Positions 17,165-26,631 of a DNA stretch of 64,000 bases are shown piece by piece (position 1 is the stretch's first letter; the number at the start of each line of letters is the position of its first letter). The translations under genes and the position numbers were made by a program. Source of the stretch: an uncultured Kiritimatiellota bacterium (GTDB lineage: Bacteria > Verrucomicrobiota > Kiritimatiellia > RFP12 > DVOR01); NCBI GenBank assembly GCA_944389545.1, contig CALXMT010000006.1:19235-83234 (forward strand), read 5' to 3'. Below the pieces are notes generated by a model, which worked only from the letters and a program-made list of their open reading frames with translations, did not search any database and was not told the DNA's origin.

Positions 17165-19066
17165 ATGGCAGACGAGAAAGAGAAGACCCCGCCCCCGGGC
17201 TCCGCGGAGGCGTCCCCCGGCACCCCTGTGGAAGAGGTGTTCGTTAACCCCTCGGAGTTGACGCGCGACGACCTCATCAAGATGATTGATGAGGCGGGCC
17301 GTTCCTATTTCCAGCGCTTGGGGGATATGGTCAAGGGCCTCCGCCAGCCGAAGGATTCCCTGGACTACAAGAAGGCGATCATCGAGCTCCAGCGCCTCGG
17401 CGCGCCGTTGGGCGCCATCTTTCTCACCACCGTCTTCTTGGTGGTGATGAGCTTCGTGAGTTGCGCCGCCGAAGAAACCCCGCCCCCCGCCATCATCACC
17501 GAGATGGTCCAGGAGGCCGAGGAGGAGCAGCTCGAAGAACCCGAAGAGCCGCCGCCGCCCCCGGAAGAGATCCATGAACTCACCGAGGAGATGGAAATCA
17601 CCGACGTCACGGTCGATATCCAGGCGCCGCCCACCACCTCCGCGGTGCAGTCTCCCGCCCCCGCGCCTGTCGACGCGGTCGCCATCACGCCCTCGCCCAT
17701 CAAGATGCCCGGCGTCTACGCCAGCCGCTCCACCGGTGTCCGCGGCGCCAAGATCGGCGCCTATGGCTTGGGCCAGACCGAGGCACTCGTCTACGGCTTC
17801 CTCCGTTATCTCAAGATGACGCAGAAGCCCGATGGCCGTTGGGACAATGGCACGGTCTCCACCGGCGCCACCTCCCTCGCCCTCCTCTGCTTCCTTGCCC
17901 ACGGCGAGACCCCCGGCAAGAGCGATGAATTTGGCGACACCGTTGAGAAGGCCATCCGCTGGCTCCTCAACGACCAAATCAAGACCGAAGGCGAGATTGA
18001 CCATCGGAATGCCCCGCGGAAAGGTGGCAGCCATGCCTGGCGCCGCGGCGAGATCGGCTACTTCAAGGGCCGTGACACCTGCAACTACGCCCACTTCCTG
18101 GCCGTCTACGCCCTCTCCGAAGCGTACGCCATGACGCAGATCCCGGACATCAAGACTGCCCTCGAGCTCGCCATCCCCCACATCCTCAACGGCCAAAACG
18201 CCCAGGGCGGATGGTACTACAACTTGGATGCCTCCTGCCCCATCATCGACACCTCCTATGCCAGTTGGGCCGTCCAGGCGCTCAAGGCCGCCAAGCTCGC
18301 CCACGTTGGTGACCAGGCGAAGATCGTCACCGCCCTCAAGAAGGCCGCCAATGGACTCCTGGTGTTGCGCCACTCCGATGGTTCCTTCGGTTACACCACG
18401 GTCAACCAAGGCGAGCGCAATGCCTACAACGGCCTCACCGCCCCCTGTGTCCTGGCCCTTCAGATGCTCGAAAGAAGCAGCGACGCCACAGAGTCTCTGA
18501 AATACATGCAGAACTGGGGGCCGACCTTCGACAAGAAGAAGTTCAAGAGCAATTCCAGCCCGCAGTACTACTGCTACTACCTCTCCCAGGTCCGTTTCAA
18601 CCAAGGCGAGAAGCACCCCCAGTGGCTTGCCTGGCACAACCAGCAGAAGCGCCTTTACACCGCCGCCGCCATCACCATCCCCAAGGAGGCCTCCGGCTAC
18701 AAGGATCACGAGGGTAAGCCGCAGTACATCACCTTCTGGCCGCGCAAGGGCGCCAAGCACAAGTTCGGCACCGAAGGCTCCGGCATCAGCGATGAAGCGC
18801 GTCTGCGTGCGCTCCCGGACACCAAGAATGGTGCGCGCCTCGGCATCCCCGTTGAGCAACTGATCAACCAGGACGCCGCCACCAGCGAGTGGGAAGGCTC
18901 CAACTCCGACATCATCTCCAGTTGCTTCACCGCGCTCCAGTTGATGGTCTACTACCGCAACAGCCCGCTCTCCAAGGGCATGCTCACCGCCATCGAGGCC
19001 GAGGCCGAGGTCGAGGTCAGCGAAGGCGGCGCGGACGAGGTCGAGCTCGACTTCGGCGACCTGTAA
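17165..19066 (+). CDS. TonB-like anchored protein fused to a squalene-cyclase-like alpha/alpha toroid
   Basis: The 633-residue protein has a TonB-type front end: cytoplasmic residues 1-79, one TM helix at about 80-99 (PLGAIFLTTVFLVVMSFVSC), then an acidic/proline linker at 117-140 (EEEQLEEPEEPPPPPEEIHE). Residues ~195-610 form a prenyltransferase/squalene-oxidase-type toroid with QW-like units (QKPDGRWDNG, NAQGGWYYNLD, RHSDGSFGYTTV) alternating with helices such as DTSYASWAVQALKAAK. The DxDD acid motif of squalene-hopene cyclase is absent, so it is probably not a cyclase and may bind protein or glycan. The tail is very acidic. GGAGG lies 9 bases before ATG 17165. It ends the operon directly after ExbB-ExbD-ExbD. 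Confidence 0.85.
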   Translation: MADEKEKTPPPGSAEASPGTPVEEVFVNPSELTRDDLIKMIDEAGRSYFQRLGDMVKGLRQPKDSLDYKKAIIELQRLGAPLGAIFLTTVFLVVMSFVSCAAEETPPPAIITEMVQEAEEEQLEEPEEPPPPPEEIHELTEEMEITDVTVDIQAPPTTSAVQSPAPAPVDAVAITPSPIKMPGVYASRSTGVRGAKIGAYGLGQTEALVYGFLRYLKMTQKPDGRWDNGTVSTGATSLALLCFLAHGETPGKSDEFGDTVEKAIRWLLNDQIKTEGEIDHRNAPRKGGSHAWRRGEIGYFKGRDTCNYAHFLAVYALSEAYAMTQIPDIKTALELAIPHILNGQNAQGGWYYNLDASCPIIDTSYASWAVQALKAAKLAHVGDQAKIVTALKKAANGLLVLRHSDGSFGYTTVNQGERNAYNGLTAPCVLALQMLERSSDATESLKYMQNWGPTFDKKKFKSNSSPQYYCYYLSQVRFNQGEKHPQWLAWHNQQKRLYTAAAITIPKEASGYKDHEGKPQYITFWPRKGAKHKFGTEGSGISDEARLRALPDTKNGARLGIPVEQLINQDAATSEWEGSNSDIISSCFTALQLMVYYRNSPLSKGMLTAIEAEAEVEVSEGGADEVELDFGDL

Positions 19067-19092
19067 GGATTTTTCTCCTCCATTCCTCCCCA

Positions 19093-19117
19093 GGGCCCGG
19101 GATTCCCGGGCCCTTTT
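19093..19117 (+). terminator. Terminator of the Exb operon
   Basis: GGGCCCGGG-ATT-CCCGGGCCC hairpin followed by TTTT. Confidence 0.9.
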
Positions 19118-20345
19118 GTTTGGGGCGCTACCGCGCCCCTTTTGGAAGTTTGGAGGCTTGGATGTTTGGAAGCTTGGAGGAGCCCCGGAGGTTGAAGCTC
19201 GGGCCGCCGCCTTTGGCGGCGATGAGACCGGATGTTGAAAAGACTGTCAAGGGAACCGCAGATTTCGTAGATTGGTTGCAGATTAAGGGCGTGCTAGCGC
19301 ACGCAGGACTGCCAGAATGGGGCGTGCAGGTGCGAAGCACCAAACCTTCCACGGCTACCGCCGATTACGCAGATTGGTTGCAGATTAAGAGCGTGCTACC
19401 GCACGCGGATTGGTTTGGACAGCGGCTTGTCCGTCGCGCGCTTGTCGCGCGTTCTGTTCTCCGTTCTCCGTTCTCCGTTCTCCGGGGCGGCGCAAGCCGC
19501 CCCTTCCGAGACCCTATAGTGGTCCGAGGTCAACCACTATAGTGGTCGGGGTCGAGACCCTATAGTGGTCGGGGTCGAAACCCTTAAGGGTCCGCGGAGA
19601 CCCCTTTTAGGGCGTGCAATGGAGGCTTGGAAGGTTGGAAGTTTGGAGGCTTAGAAGGGAGGGCGGCTGACGCCGCCCGGAGAACGGAAAACAGAGCGTG
19701 CAGGCCCAGAGGGCCAAACCTTCCACGGCCACGGAGAACGGAGCGCGCGGCAAGCGCGCGAAGGGTGGGGCGCTGGGAGGGTGTGGGAGGTTCGCCCTGC
19801 GGGGCTGACACGAAGGGGCACGAAGAACCACGAAGGTTCACGAAGACTGCCAGAATATTTGGAAATCACAAAGGACACAAAGGGGATTTTGGCTGATTGG
19901 CTGATTAGCTGATTGGAGGGTGTGGGGCGCTGCCCCACGCCCCGGCAGGGGGAAACACCCCCTGCACCCGCAGGCACGTCTGCGACGTGCCAGAAGGACG
20001 ACGCGGTAGGACATATAGGACATATAGGACGGGGCTACGCCGAAGGACTCCCCAAAACCAAAGCGTGGCGTGCGAAGCCCACCATGCTCCTACAGGCCCT
20101 CCGGGCCGGACGTGCGCCTTGCGCGCACGCACGGCCCGCCCCTGCATCGTACTTTGTGTCCTTCGTGTCCTTTGTGATTCCCAAAACACACTGGCAGTCC
20201 TGCGTGCGCTAGCACGCCCTTAATCTGCTCCAAATCTGCGAAATCTGCGGTTCCCTCTCTCGCAGTCTTTGCGGGTTTCGGTCTCATCGCCGCCAGGGGC
20301 GGCGGGCCGGGCTTCAACCTCTGGGGCTCCTCAAAACTTCCAAGC
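19118..20345. repeat. Intergenic repeat mosaic (~1.2 kb)
   Basis: The region contains GGAAGTTTGGAGGCTTGGA runs, CCGCAGATT/GCAGATT repeats, GCGTGC-TAGC-GCACGC hairpins with AGGACTGCCAG flanks, variable-stem hairpins at 19324-19355 and 19698-19729, a GCGCGCGGCAAGCGCGCG hairpin at about 19743, AAGGACACAAAGG 9-mers, GCTGATT repeats, the GTGTGGGGCGCTGCCCCAC hairpin (19921), GGCACGTCTGCGACGTGCC (19974) and a short ATAGGACAT array. The TATA-palindrome array at 19505-19612 is listed separately. Nothing coding was supported. Confidence 0.8.
19505..19612. repeat. TATA-palindrome array, second locus
   Basis: Successive cores GACCC-TATA-GTGGTC, AACCAC-TATA-GTGGTC, GACCC-TATA-GTGGTC, AACCC-TTAA-GGGTCC and a degenerate CCCC-TTTT-AGGG, spaced by about 22-24 bp. 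Confidence 0.85.
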
Positions 20346-20367
20346 CTCTAAGCTTCCAAACTTCTAA

Positions 20368-20402
20368 AAATGGTGCGGCGCGGGGCGCCGCGCCATTTTT
20401 TG
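20368..20402. terminator. Palindromic terminator-like hairpin before hydG
   Basis: AATGG...GCGGCGC / GCGCCGC...CCATT stem around GGGG, flanked by A-run and T-run, so it could stop transcription from either side. Confidence 0.6.
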
Positions 20403-20403
20403 C

Positions 20404-20433
20404 TTGCGGCGGAGGGGTGGGGCGGTGTATCAT
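20404..20433 (+). promoter_or_regulatory. hydG promoter
   Basis: TTGCGG (20404-20409), 18-bp spacer, TATCAT (20428-20433). Expected start near 20440, about 75 bases before the hydG ATG. Confidence 0.6.
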
Positions 20434-20514
20434 ATCTGGGATTTTGCCTCATGGTGGCGCGCGGCACGTCCGCACGAAGCGGAAAAGGCGCGCCCGGGCG
20501 AAGGAGAGACTGCG

Positions 20515-21939
20515 ATGTATCACATGGACACCACATTGCCCGCCGACGCGACGGACTTTATCGATGACGCGAAACTGGAGGCGATGGTCGCCGGGTTGAA
20601 GGAAGACCCGGAGGCCGTGCGCCGCGTTATCGCGAAGAGCTTGCGCAAGGAGGCGCTGACCGTTGAGGAAACGGCGGTGCTGCTTGGCGCGGAGAGTCCG
20701 GAGCTGGTGGAAGAGATTTTCGAGGCCGCGCGCACGTTGAAGCGCGAGGTCTACGGCAATCGCATCGTCTTCTTCGCGCCGCTCTATGTGGGCAACTATT
20801 GCTGCAACGACTGCAAGTATTGCGGGTTCCGCCGGTCGCTCACGAGCGCGGTGCGCCACACGCTCTCCGACGAGGAGTTGGTGGGCGAGGTGGAGGCGTT
20901 GGAGGACCTGGGCCACAAGCGCTTGATTCTGGTCTACGGTGAGAGCCCGAAGTATGACCCCGACTTCATTGCGCACACCACGCGTTTGGTCTACGCCACC
21001 AAGAAGGGGCGGGGCGAAATCCGCCGCGTGAACATCAACGCGGCCCCGCTCGACGAGGCGGGCTTCCGCACGGTCAAGGCCGCGGGCATCGGCACCTATC
21101 AGATTTTCCAGGAGACGTATCACAAGAAGACCTATGCGCAGTGGCACCCCGCCGGCACGCAGAAGGCCGACTACATGTGGCGTCTGAACGCTTTCGACCG
21201 CGCCTTCCGCGCCGGCATCGACGACATGGGGCTGGGCGTGCTCTTCGGCCTCTATGATTGGCGCTTCGAGGTGATGGCGCTGGTGACGCATGCGCGTTAC
21301 CTGCAGGAGAAGTTTGGCGTGGGGCCGCACACGCTCAGCTTCCCGCGCATCAAGCCCGCCGAGGGGCTGGACCTGAACCTGGAATATCAGGTGACGGACG
21401 AGCAGTACAAGCGTCTGGTGGCCATCCTGCGTCTGGCTGTGCCCTACACGGGGCTCATCATGACCGCGCGCGAGCCGGCGGAGCTGCGCCGCGAGGTGCT
21501 CGGCTTCGGCGTCTCGCAGATCGACGCGGGCACCAAGCTGGAGATCGGCGGCTACAACGAGAAGCGCGAGGAGGGCCAGCAGACCCTCAACCGCGAGCAG
21601 TTCCAGGTGGGCGACACGCGCAGCCTGGACGAGGTGATCGGCGAGATCCTCGAGGGCGGCTACATCCCCAGCTTCTGCACCAGCTGCTACCGTCTGGGCC
21701 GCACGGGCGAGCACTTCATGGAGTATGCCATCCCCGGCTTCATCGGTCGCTTCTGCACGCCCAACGCCATCATGACGCTCGCCGAATATCTCACCGACTA
21801 CGCCAGCCCGGCCACCGCCGAGAAGGGCTGGGCCGTCATCGCCCGCGAGACCGCCAAGCTCGCCGACCCCAAACTCCGCGCCGAGGTGGAGGCCCGTCTG
21901 GGCCGCATCCGCAACGGCGAACGCGATCTTTACTTTTAA
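20515..21939 (+). CDS. hydG: [FeFe]-hydrogenase maturation radical SAM enzyme HydG
   Basis: HydG cleaves tyrosine to give CO and cyanide for the hydrogenase H-cluster. The 474-residue protein has the radical SAM cysteines in CCNDCKYC (C96, C100, C103, the CX3CX2C pattern) and the HydG-specific C-terminal CTSC...C (CX2CX22C) that binds the auxiliary cluster with its dangler iron. The latter separates it from tyrosine lyase ThiH. The ATG at 20515 was chosen for its AAGGAGA 8 bases upstream; MDTTL at 20524 is an alternative. HydE, HydF and the hydrogenase are not in the window. A zinc-ribbon gene follows by 15 bases. Confidence 0.94.
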   Translation: MYHMDTTLPADATDFIDDAKLEAMVAGLKEDPEAVRRVIAKSLRKEALTVEETAVLLGAESPELVEEIFEAARTLKREVYGNRIVFFAPLYVGNYCCNDCKYCGFRRSLTSAVRHTLSDEELVGEVEALEDLGHKRLILVYGESPKYDPDFIAHTTRLVYATKKGRGEIRRVNINAAPLDEAGFRTVKAAGIGTYQIFQETYHKKTYAQWHPAGTQKADYMWRLNAFDRAFRAGIDDMGLGVLFGLYDWRFEVMALVTHARYLQEKFGVGPHTLSFPRIKPAEGLDLNLEYQVTDEQYKRLVAILRLAVPYTGLIMTAREPAELRREVLGFGVSQIDAGTKLEIGGYNEKREEGQQTLNREQFQVGDTRSLDEVIGEILEGGYIPSFCTSCYRLGRTGEHFMEYAIPGFIGRFCTPNAIMTLAEYLTDYASPATAEKGWAVIARETAKLADPKLRAEVEARLGRIRNGERDLYF

Positions 21940-21954
21940 CCAAAGGAACGACAC

Positions 21955-22665
21955 ATGGACATCCAAGCCCTCCTTGCCCTCCAAGAGGAAGACGGCCGCC
22001 TCCGCGACCTCCAACGTGAACTGAAGGTCTTGCTCCCCGGCCGGCGCGACGAAGCCGAGAAGCGCCTTGACGAGGCCAAACAGCGCGTCAAGGCCGCCGA
22101 GGCCGAGCATCTCCAGGCCGTCAAGGAATTCGAGCACTTCAACCGTCAGTATCAGCGCGACCGTGACCGCATGGCCCGCGCCGAGCGCAACGCCGTCGGC
22201 CAGACCGGCGCCCGCGCCCTCGCCGCGGCCGACCAGGAGCACCGCGACGCCGCCGCCTCCGCGGCCGCCGCAGAGGCCGGCATGGCCGAGGCCGGCAAGG
22301 CCCGCACCCCCACCGAGCGCAAGCTTGACGAGGCCCGCCAGGTCGAGGCCGAGGAAGAGCTCGCCGTCAAGGAGATTCGCGAGGCCGTCGCGGCCCGCAA
22401 GGCCGCCGTCGAGGCCGAGCTTGAGAAGGTCAAGGCCAAGCGCGAGTCCCTCGTGGATGCCGTGCCGCCCGCGCAGCTGCGTTACTACGAGCGACTGAAG
22501 CTCACCCGCTGGCCCTGCGCCGTGGAATACAACCGCGCCGAGGGCGTCTGCACCGGGTGCAACCTGGTCCAGCCTCCCTCCGTGACTCAGGCCGTGCTGC
22601 ACGCGGACAAGACGCCCAACGCGCCGCTCGTGACCTGCCCGGCCTGCGGCCGCATCTTGATCTAA
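21955..22665 (+). CDS. Coiled-coil protein with C4-type zinc ribbon
   Basis: The 236-residue protein begins MDIQALLALQEEDGRLRDLQ and is a long charged coiled coil (residues 1-165, Ala/Glu/Lys/Arg-rich heptads), followed by a C4 zinc ribbon with CTGC (about 201-204) and CPAC (about 229-232). This matches the widespread C4-type zinc-ribbon family (PF02591-like), thought to bind nucleic acid but without a settled role. AAAGGAACG precedes the ATG. It sits 15 bases after hydG and 12 before the RNase P RNA. Confidence 0.85.
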   Translation: MDIQALLALQEEDGRLRDLQRELKVLLPGRRDEAEKRLDEAKQRVKAAEAEHLQAVKEFEHFNRQYQRDRDRMARAERNAVGQTGARALAAADQEHRDAAASAAAAEAGMAEAGKARTPTERKLDEARQVEAEEELAVKEIREAVAARKAAVEAELEKVKAKRESLVDAVPPAQLRYYERLKLTRWPCAVEYNRAEGVCTGCNLVQPPSVTQAVLHADKTPNAPLVTCPACGRILI

Positions 22666-22676
22666 CCCCCCTTTGT

Positions 22677-23022
22677 GCCGGGGTGGCCAATCGCCCGCGC
22701 AAGCGGGAGGAAAGTCCGGACTCCACAGAGCGGGAAGACCGGCTGTAATGGCCGGTGGGCGCGGGGCAAACCCGCGCGACGGAAAGTGCCACAGAGACAA
22801 ACCGCCGCCTTCGGGCGGTAAGGGTGAAAAGGTGGGGTAAGAGCCCACCGGCGGCGGGTGAAAGCCCCCGCGCAAGGCAAACCCCTTCCGGAGCAAGCCC
22901 AAATAGGCGGAGAGGCGCTGCTCGCGCCGACAACGGCTTCGGCCGAATCCGCGGGTTGGGTGCTTAGTTTGATGATTGGCGCCCGCAAGGGTACAGAACT
23001 CGGCTTATAGCCCCGTGCACGC
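22677..23022 (+). ncRNA. rnpB: RNase P RNA, bacterial type A
   Basis: Conserved landmarks are visible: GAGGAAAGTCCGGACTCC near 22709 (P4/J3-4 region), GACGGAAAGTGCCACAGAGA near 22779, GTGAAAAGGTGGGGTAAGAGC near 22826, GCAAGCCCAAATAGG near 22892, and the 3' ACAGAACTCGGCTTATAG ending near 23010, which pairs back to P4. The outer GCCGGGG/CCCCG strands form P1. The length of about 345 bases fits type A. Boundaries are good to about 5 bases. Confidence 0.95.
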
Positions 23023-23050
23023 GCCCCGGCGGTCTCCGCCGGGGCTTTTT
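23023..23050 (+). terminator. Terminator of rnpB
   Basis: GCCCCGGCGG-TCT-CCGCCGGGGC stem followed by TTTTT. Confidence 0.93.
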
Positions 23051-23715
23051 GCGGCTTGCCGTAAAAAAAGGAGAACAGAGAACGGAGAACAGAGAACGGA
23101 GCGCGCGGCAAGCGCGCGACGGACGGGGCGTTGGGAGAACGTGGGAGGTTCGCCCTGCGGGGCTGACACGAAGGGGCACGAAGAACCACGAAGGTTCACG
23201 AAGACTGCCAGAATATTTGGAAATCACAAAGGACACCGTGCAGGCGCGAAGCGACAAACCTTCCACGGCTAAGGACACAAAGGGGATTTGGGTTGATTGG
23301 CTGATTAGCTGATTGGGTGATTGGAGAATTGGAAAGGTGTGGGGCGCTGCCCCACGCCCCGGCAGGGAGAAGTTCTTCCTGCACCCCCGGCACATCTACG
23401 ATGTGCCAACAAGCACGATGGAATAATAGCGCTGAAGAAGCCAAGCCTCCAAGCCTCTAAGCTCCCAAACTTCCACTTACCCCTGCACCCGCAGGCACGT
23501 CTGCGACGTGCCAACAGTCGGCGCGGTAGGACGTATAGGACATATAGGACGAATAGGACGGGGCGGCGGGGCCGCCTGGATTACGGCTTTGCCAGTCGCG
23601 CGCTTGTCGCGCGTTCCTGTATCTCCTGCACCTCCTGTATCTCCTGAAAGCGCTTTGCCGGTCGCGCGCTTGCCGCGCGCTCTCTGTTCTCTGTTTTCTG
23701 TTCTCTGTTCTCTAG
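23051..23715. repeat. Intergenic repeat mosaic
   Basis: GGAGAACAGAG heptamers, GCGCGCGGCAAGCGCGCGAC hairpin (about 23099), variable-stem hairpin 23238-23269 inserted in the middle of an AAGGACAC run, GCTGATT repeats, GTGTGGGGCGCTGCCCCAC hairpin, the GGCACATC-TAC-GATGTGCC variant of the palindrome module (about 23388-23408) and a normal GGCACGTCTGCGACGTGCC copy (about 23494), then a short 9-bp array. Confidence 0.8.
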
Positions 23716-23724
23716 ACGTTGCGC

Positions 23725-25266
23725 TCACAAGCGCAACGTCTGAAGCAGGTCGGTGGCGACGAGGGATTCTTCGCCGTGGGCGAAGGCGGCGGCGTCGCCG
23801 GCGAGGGCGTGGTGGTAGACGCCGAGGACGGCGGCGTCTTCGGTGCCGAGGCCGCGGGCCAGGAGGCCGGCGATGAGGCCGGTGAGGAGGTCGCCGGTGC
23901 CGGCGGTGGCCATGCCGGGATTGCCGCCCATGCAGACGCGGAGGCGTCCGCCGGGTTCGGCGACGAGGGTGTTGTGGCCTTTGAGGACGGCGATGGCGTG
24001 GTAGTTGGCGGCGATGGCGCGGGCGGCGGCGGGGCGGTCGCGCTGGATGTCGTGCGGGGTGACGCCGAGGAGGCGGGCGGCTTCGCCGGGGTGGGGGGTG
24101 AGGATGAGGCGCAGGGCGGTGGCGTCGGGCGTCCAGCCCTCTTCCAGACGGAGTTTGGCGAGGGCGGTGAGGGCGTCGGCGTCGACCACGGTGCGGGGGG
24201 CCTGGGCGTCGCTGACGAGGCGGCGGAGGAAGTCCAGGCTCTCGGCGTCGAGGGGGCCCATGCCGGGGCCGACGGCGATGGCCTGGTAGTCGGCGAGCTC
24301 TTTGGAGGTGCGGGGCCGCTCCGCGAAGATGGCTTCCGGGGCCCAGTGGGCGGCGGCCACGCGCGATTCCGCGGGCACGGCGAGGGAGACGAGGCCGCAA
24401 CCGGCGCGGTAGGCCGCCTGGGCGGCGAGGATGGGGGCGTGGGGATAGCGCGGGCAGCCGCCGATGACGAGGGCGTGGCCGTAGGAACGTTTGTGGGAGT
24501 CGAGGACACGCTCGGGGCGGAGGACGGCGCGGATCTCGGGCGCGGCGATGAGCTCGGTGTCGTCCGGCGGGAGGGCGGCCTGGGTCTCGAGGACGTCGTT
24601 GGGGATGCCGATGTCGGCCACCAGGAGGTGCCCGATGTAGGGGCGGGCGGAGGGCGCGGCGAAGCCGATTTTGGGTCGGGAGAAGGTGATGGTGGCGTCG
24701 GCGCGGACGGCGGCGCCGGGGGCCGCGCCGGTATCCGCGTCCAGGCCGCTGGGGACGTCCACGGAGAGGACGGGGCAGGCGGGGGAGGTGCCGTTGATCC
24801 AGTTGATGGCGGCCTTGACGGCGTTGGTGGGGGCGCCCTTCGCACCGATGCCCAGGAGGGCGTCGACGATGATGGCGCGGCGGGGGGCGACGGCGGGGTC
24901 GGCCCAGGCGCTCTCCAACCAGGCGTCGGAGGAGGGGAGGACGATGGCCTGAATGCCCACGGCGCCCATGTCTTTCCAGGCTTGGGCGGCGTCGCCGCGG
25001 AGGTGGGCCGGCACGCAGGTCATCAGCACCGTCACGTCCAGGCCGTCGGTCTTGAGGCAACGCGCGGCGATGAAGCCATCGCCGCCGTTGTTGCCGGGGC
25101 CGCAGAGGATGATGGCCCGGCGGATGCCGGCGCGCGTGGCGACGGTTTCGGCTTGGCGGGCCACGGCTGCGCCCGCGCGGCACATGGCGGTGTAGCTGGG
25201 CAGGTTTCTTTGGGCGAAGGCCAAGGTTTCGGCCTCACGAATGCCCGCGACGGTAATCCACTTCAT
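23725..25266 (-). CDS. nnr: Bifunctional NAD(P)H-hydrate epimerase / ADP-dependent dehydratase
   Basis: This two-domain enzyme repairs hydrated NADH and NADPH. Residues 1-215 are the YjeF_N epimerase with the nucleotide motif GPGNNGGDGF; about 225-505 form the ribokinase-like dehydratase with GPGMG, PHPGEAARLLG, KGHNTLV and GNPGMATAGTGDLLTG. The 513-residue length is normal for the fusion. The ATG at 25266 (MKWITVAG) has AAGGAG 7 bases upstream, and a TACAAT box lies about 20 bases before that. It is transcribed alone, converging with the rnpB region. Confidence 0.95.
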   Translation of the reverse strand: MKWITVAGIREAETLAFAQRNLPSYTAMCRAGAAVARQAETVATRAGIRRAIILCGPGNNGGDGFIAARCLKTDGLDVTVLMTCVPAHLRGDAAQAWKDMGAVGIQAIVLPSSDAWLESAWADPAVAPRRAIIVDALLGIGAKGAPTNAVKAAINWINGTSPACPVLSVDVPSGLDADTGAAPGAAVRADATITFSRPKIGFAAPSARPYIGHLLVADIGIPNDVLETQAALPPDDTELIAAPEIRAVLRPERVLDSHKRSYGHALVIGGCPRYPHAPILAAQAAYRAGCGLVSLAVPAESRVAAAHWAPEAIFAERPRTSKELADYQAIAVGPGMGPLDAESLDFLRRLVSDAQAPRTVVDADALTALAKLRLEEGWTPDATALRLILTPHPGEAARLLGVTPHDIQRDRPAAARAIAANYHAIAVLKGHNTLVAEPGGRLRVCMGGNPGMATAGTGDLLTGLIAGLLARGLGTEDAAVLGVYHHALAGDAAAFAHGEESLVATDLLQTLRL

Positions 25267-25288
25267 AAACGCTCCTTGTGACACCATT

Positions 25289-25670
25289 GTAGCAAAAGGG
25301 GCGCAGACGCGCCCCTTTTGGAAGTTTGGAAGCTTAGAGGTTTGGAGGCTTGGAGGAGCCCCAGAGGTTGAAGCCCGGGCCGCCGCCCTTGGCGGCGATG
25401 AGGTCGGATGTTGAAAAGGCTACCAAGAGGAACCGCAGATTTCGGAAGAACACAGAGTGGCACAGAGGATACAGAGGGTCACAGAGACGGGCGGCGTGCT
25501 AGCGCACGCAGGACTGCCAGAATGGGAAACGCAGATTACGCAGATTTTGGGCGTGCTGGCGCACGCTGATTGGAAGCTTGGAAGTTTGGTAACGCTGCGC
25601 GGCTATTACCGTGCAGGCCCGGAGGGCCAAACCTTCCACGGCTAAGAATACGCAGAACCACGAAGAATTG
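25289..25670. repeat. Intergenic repeat mosaic
   Basis: GGAAGTTTGGAAGCTTAG runs, the module with GCCGCCCTTGGCGGCGATGA, AACCGCAGATT repeats, GGCACAGAGGATACAGAGG units, a GCGTGC-TAGC-GCACGC hairpin with AGGACTGCCAG flank (about 25493-25520) and a variable-stem hairpin at 25611-25642. Confidence 0.75.
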
Positions 25671-25674
25671 CGGG

Positions 25675-26565
25675 TTACCGGGGGAGGAAGGCCGCGGCAT
25701 CCGTCAGGGCCGCTTGGCATTGTGCCACTGCGTCTTGAGAGACGGTATAGGTCCGCTCAATAAAGTCCGGTAGGCGCGCGAGGTCTTCGGGCAGGTCTGC
25801 TTCCGTGAGGGGGAGGGGGATTTCGCTCAACGCCGAGTAATAATCCTTAAACTTGAAGGCCCAGTCGGCCTCGTTGGCGCCTCCGATAAGGGAAAGATGG
25901 AGAAGTCGGTTGGGGATGCCCAGGCCGTCCGCCGCGATGCACCCATGCATGGCTGAGGAGAGGATGGTCCGGCACTGAGCCAGGCGCGTCAAGGTGCCCA
26001 GCGCGTCCGGGGCGGTCGCATCCAAGACACAAAGACGCTCCCCATAGCACTGCCGCAAGCGTTCCGTCAGCGGCGCACCGATTGTTTGGTCTGCGAAGTG
26101 GAGCATGAGGCCGACCTCATAGCGCGGCGCAGGCCGTTCCGGGAGGAGTCGGCCGAAGAGGAGGCCGGGGTCGCCAAGCGGCGTCTTGGGGTCGATGCGC
26201 GTCGTGCCGAACCACCCCTGCAACACGCGCAGCGTCTCTTGTCCCCGCAGGGCCAAGGGGCGGATACGCCGCCAGGGGCGCGGGTCAAAGGTCGGACGTG
26301 GTTCGTAAAGGAAGCCGCTTCCCCACACGTAAAAGGGCAATGCACACTTGAAGAAGAAACGCCCGATGTGCCGTCGCATGCCGGAGCGTGGATATTTTTT
26401 GTAGTTCCGGTGCTCCAAGATGCTGCCGAGGGCGAAGAGTTTGGCGCGCTCGGGGCAGGTCCATCGGACATCCTTGACGAAGGTGGCGACCACCAAGGGC
26501 GACAGCGCGTCCCCAAAGTTGTCTTGTCCTGTCCACCAGTTTCGCCACCAGTAAAGGGATGTCAT
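25675..26565 (-). CDS. Polysaccharide pyruvyl transferase family protein
   Basis: The 296-residue protein begins MTSLYWWRNWWTGQDNFGDALSPLVV, the characteristic opening of PF04230 proteins in which NxGD contacts the phosphoenolpyruvate donor region. It continues with the GSILEH and VWGSGFLY segments and a C-terminal LSSAMHGCIAADGLGIP motif (SxxHG/AxxxG pattern typical of the family). These enzymes add ketal pyruvate to surface glycans. GGAGG lies 6 bases before the ATG. It is the last gene of the minus-strand glycan operon and follows the GT2-SGNH fusion by 66 bases. Confidence 0.85.
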   Translation of the reverse strand: MTSLYWWRNWWTGQDNFGDALSPLVVATFVKDVRWTCPERAKLFALGSILEHRNYKKYPRSGMRRHIGRFFFKCALPFYVWGSGFLYEPRPTFDPRPWRRIRPLALRGQETLRVLQGWFGTTRIDPKTPLGDPGLLFGRLLPERPAPRYEVGLMLHFADQTIGAPLTERLRQCYGERLCVLDATAPDALGTLTRLAQCRTILSSAMHGCIAADGLGIPNRLLHLSLIGGANEADWAFKFKDYYSALSEIPLPLTEADLPEDLARLPDFIERTYTVSQDAVAQCQAALTDAAAFLPR

Positions 26566-26631
26566 TTTGCCTCCGTCTGCTCTTTGACAACGGAATGGAT
26601 GAGTGTGATACGGATGGTGGGCCTAAAGGGT

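Noticed and set aside
17165..19066. Active squalene-hopene cyclase
   Set aside because: QW-like repeats are present, but the catalytic DxDD motif is not, and the TonB-like anchor with the Exb operon context points to a binding or scaffold role.
20515..21939. Tyrosine lyase ThiH
   Set aside because: The C-terminal CX2CX22C motif is specific to HydG, and no thiamine genes are nearby.
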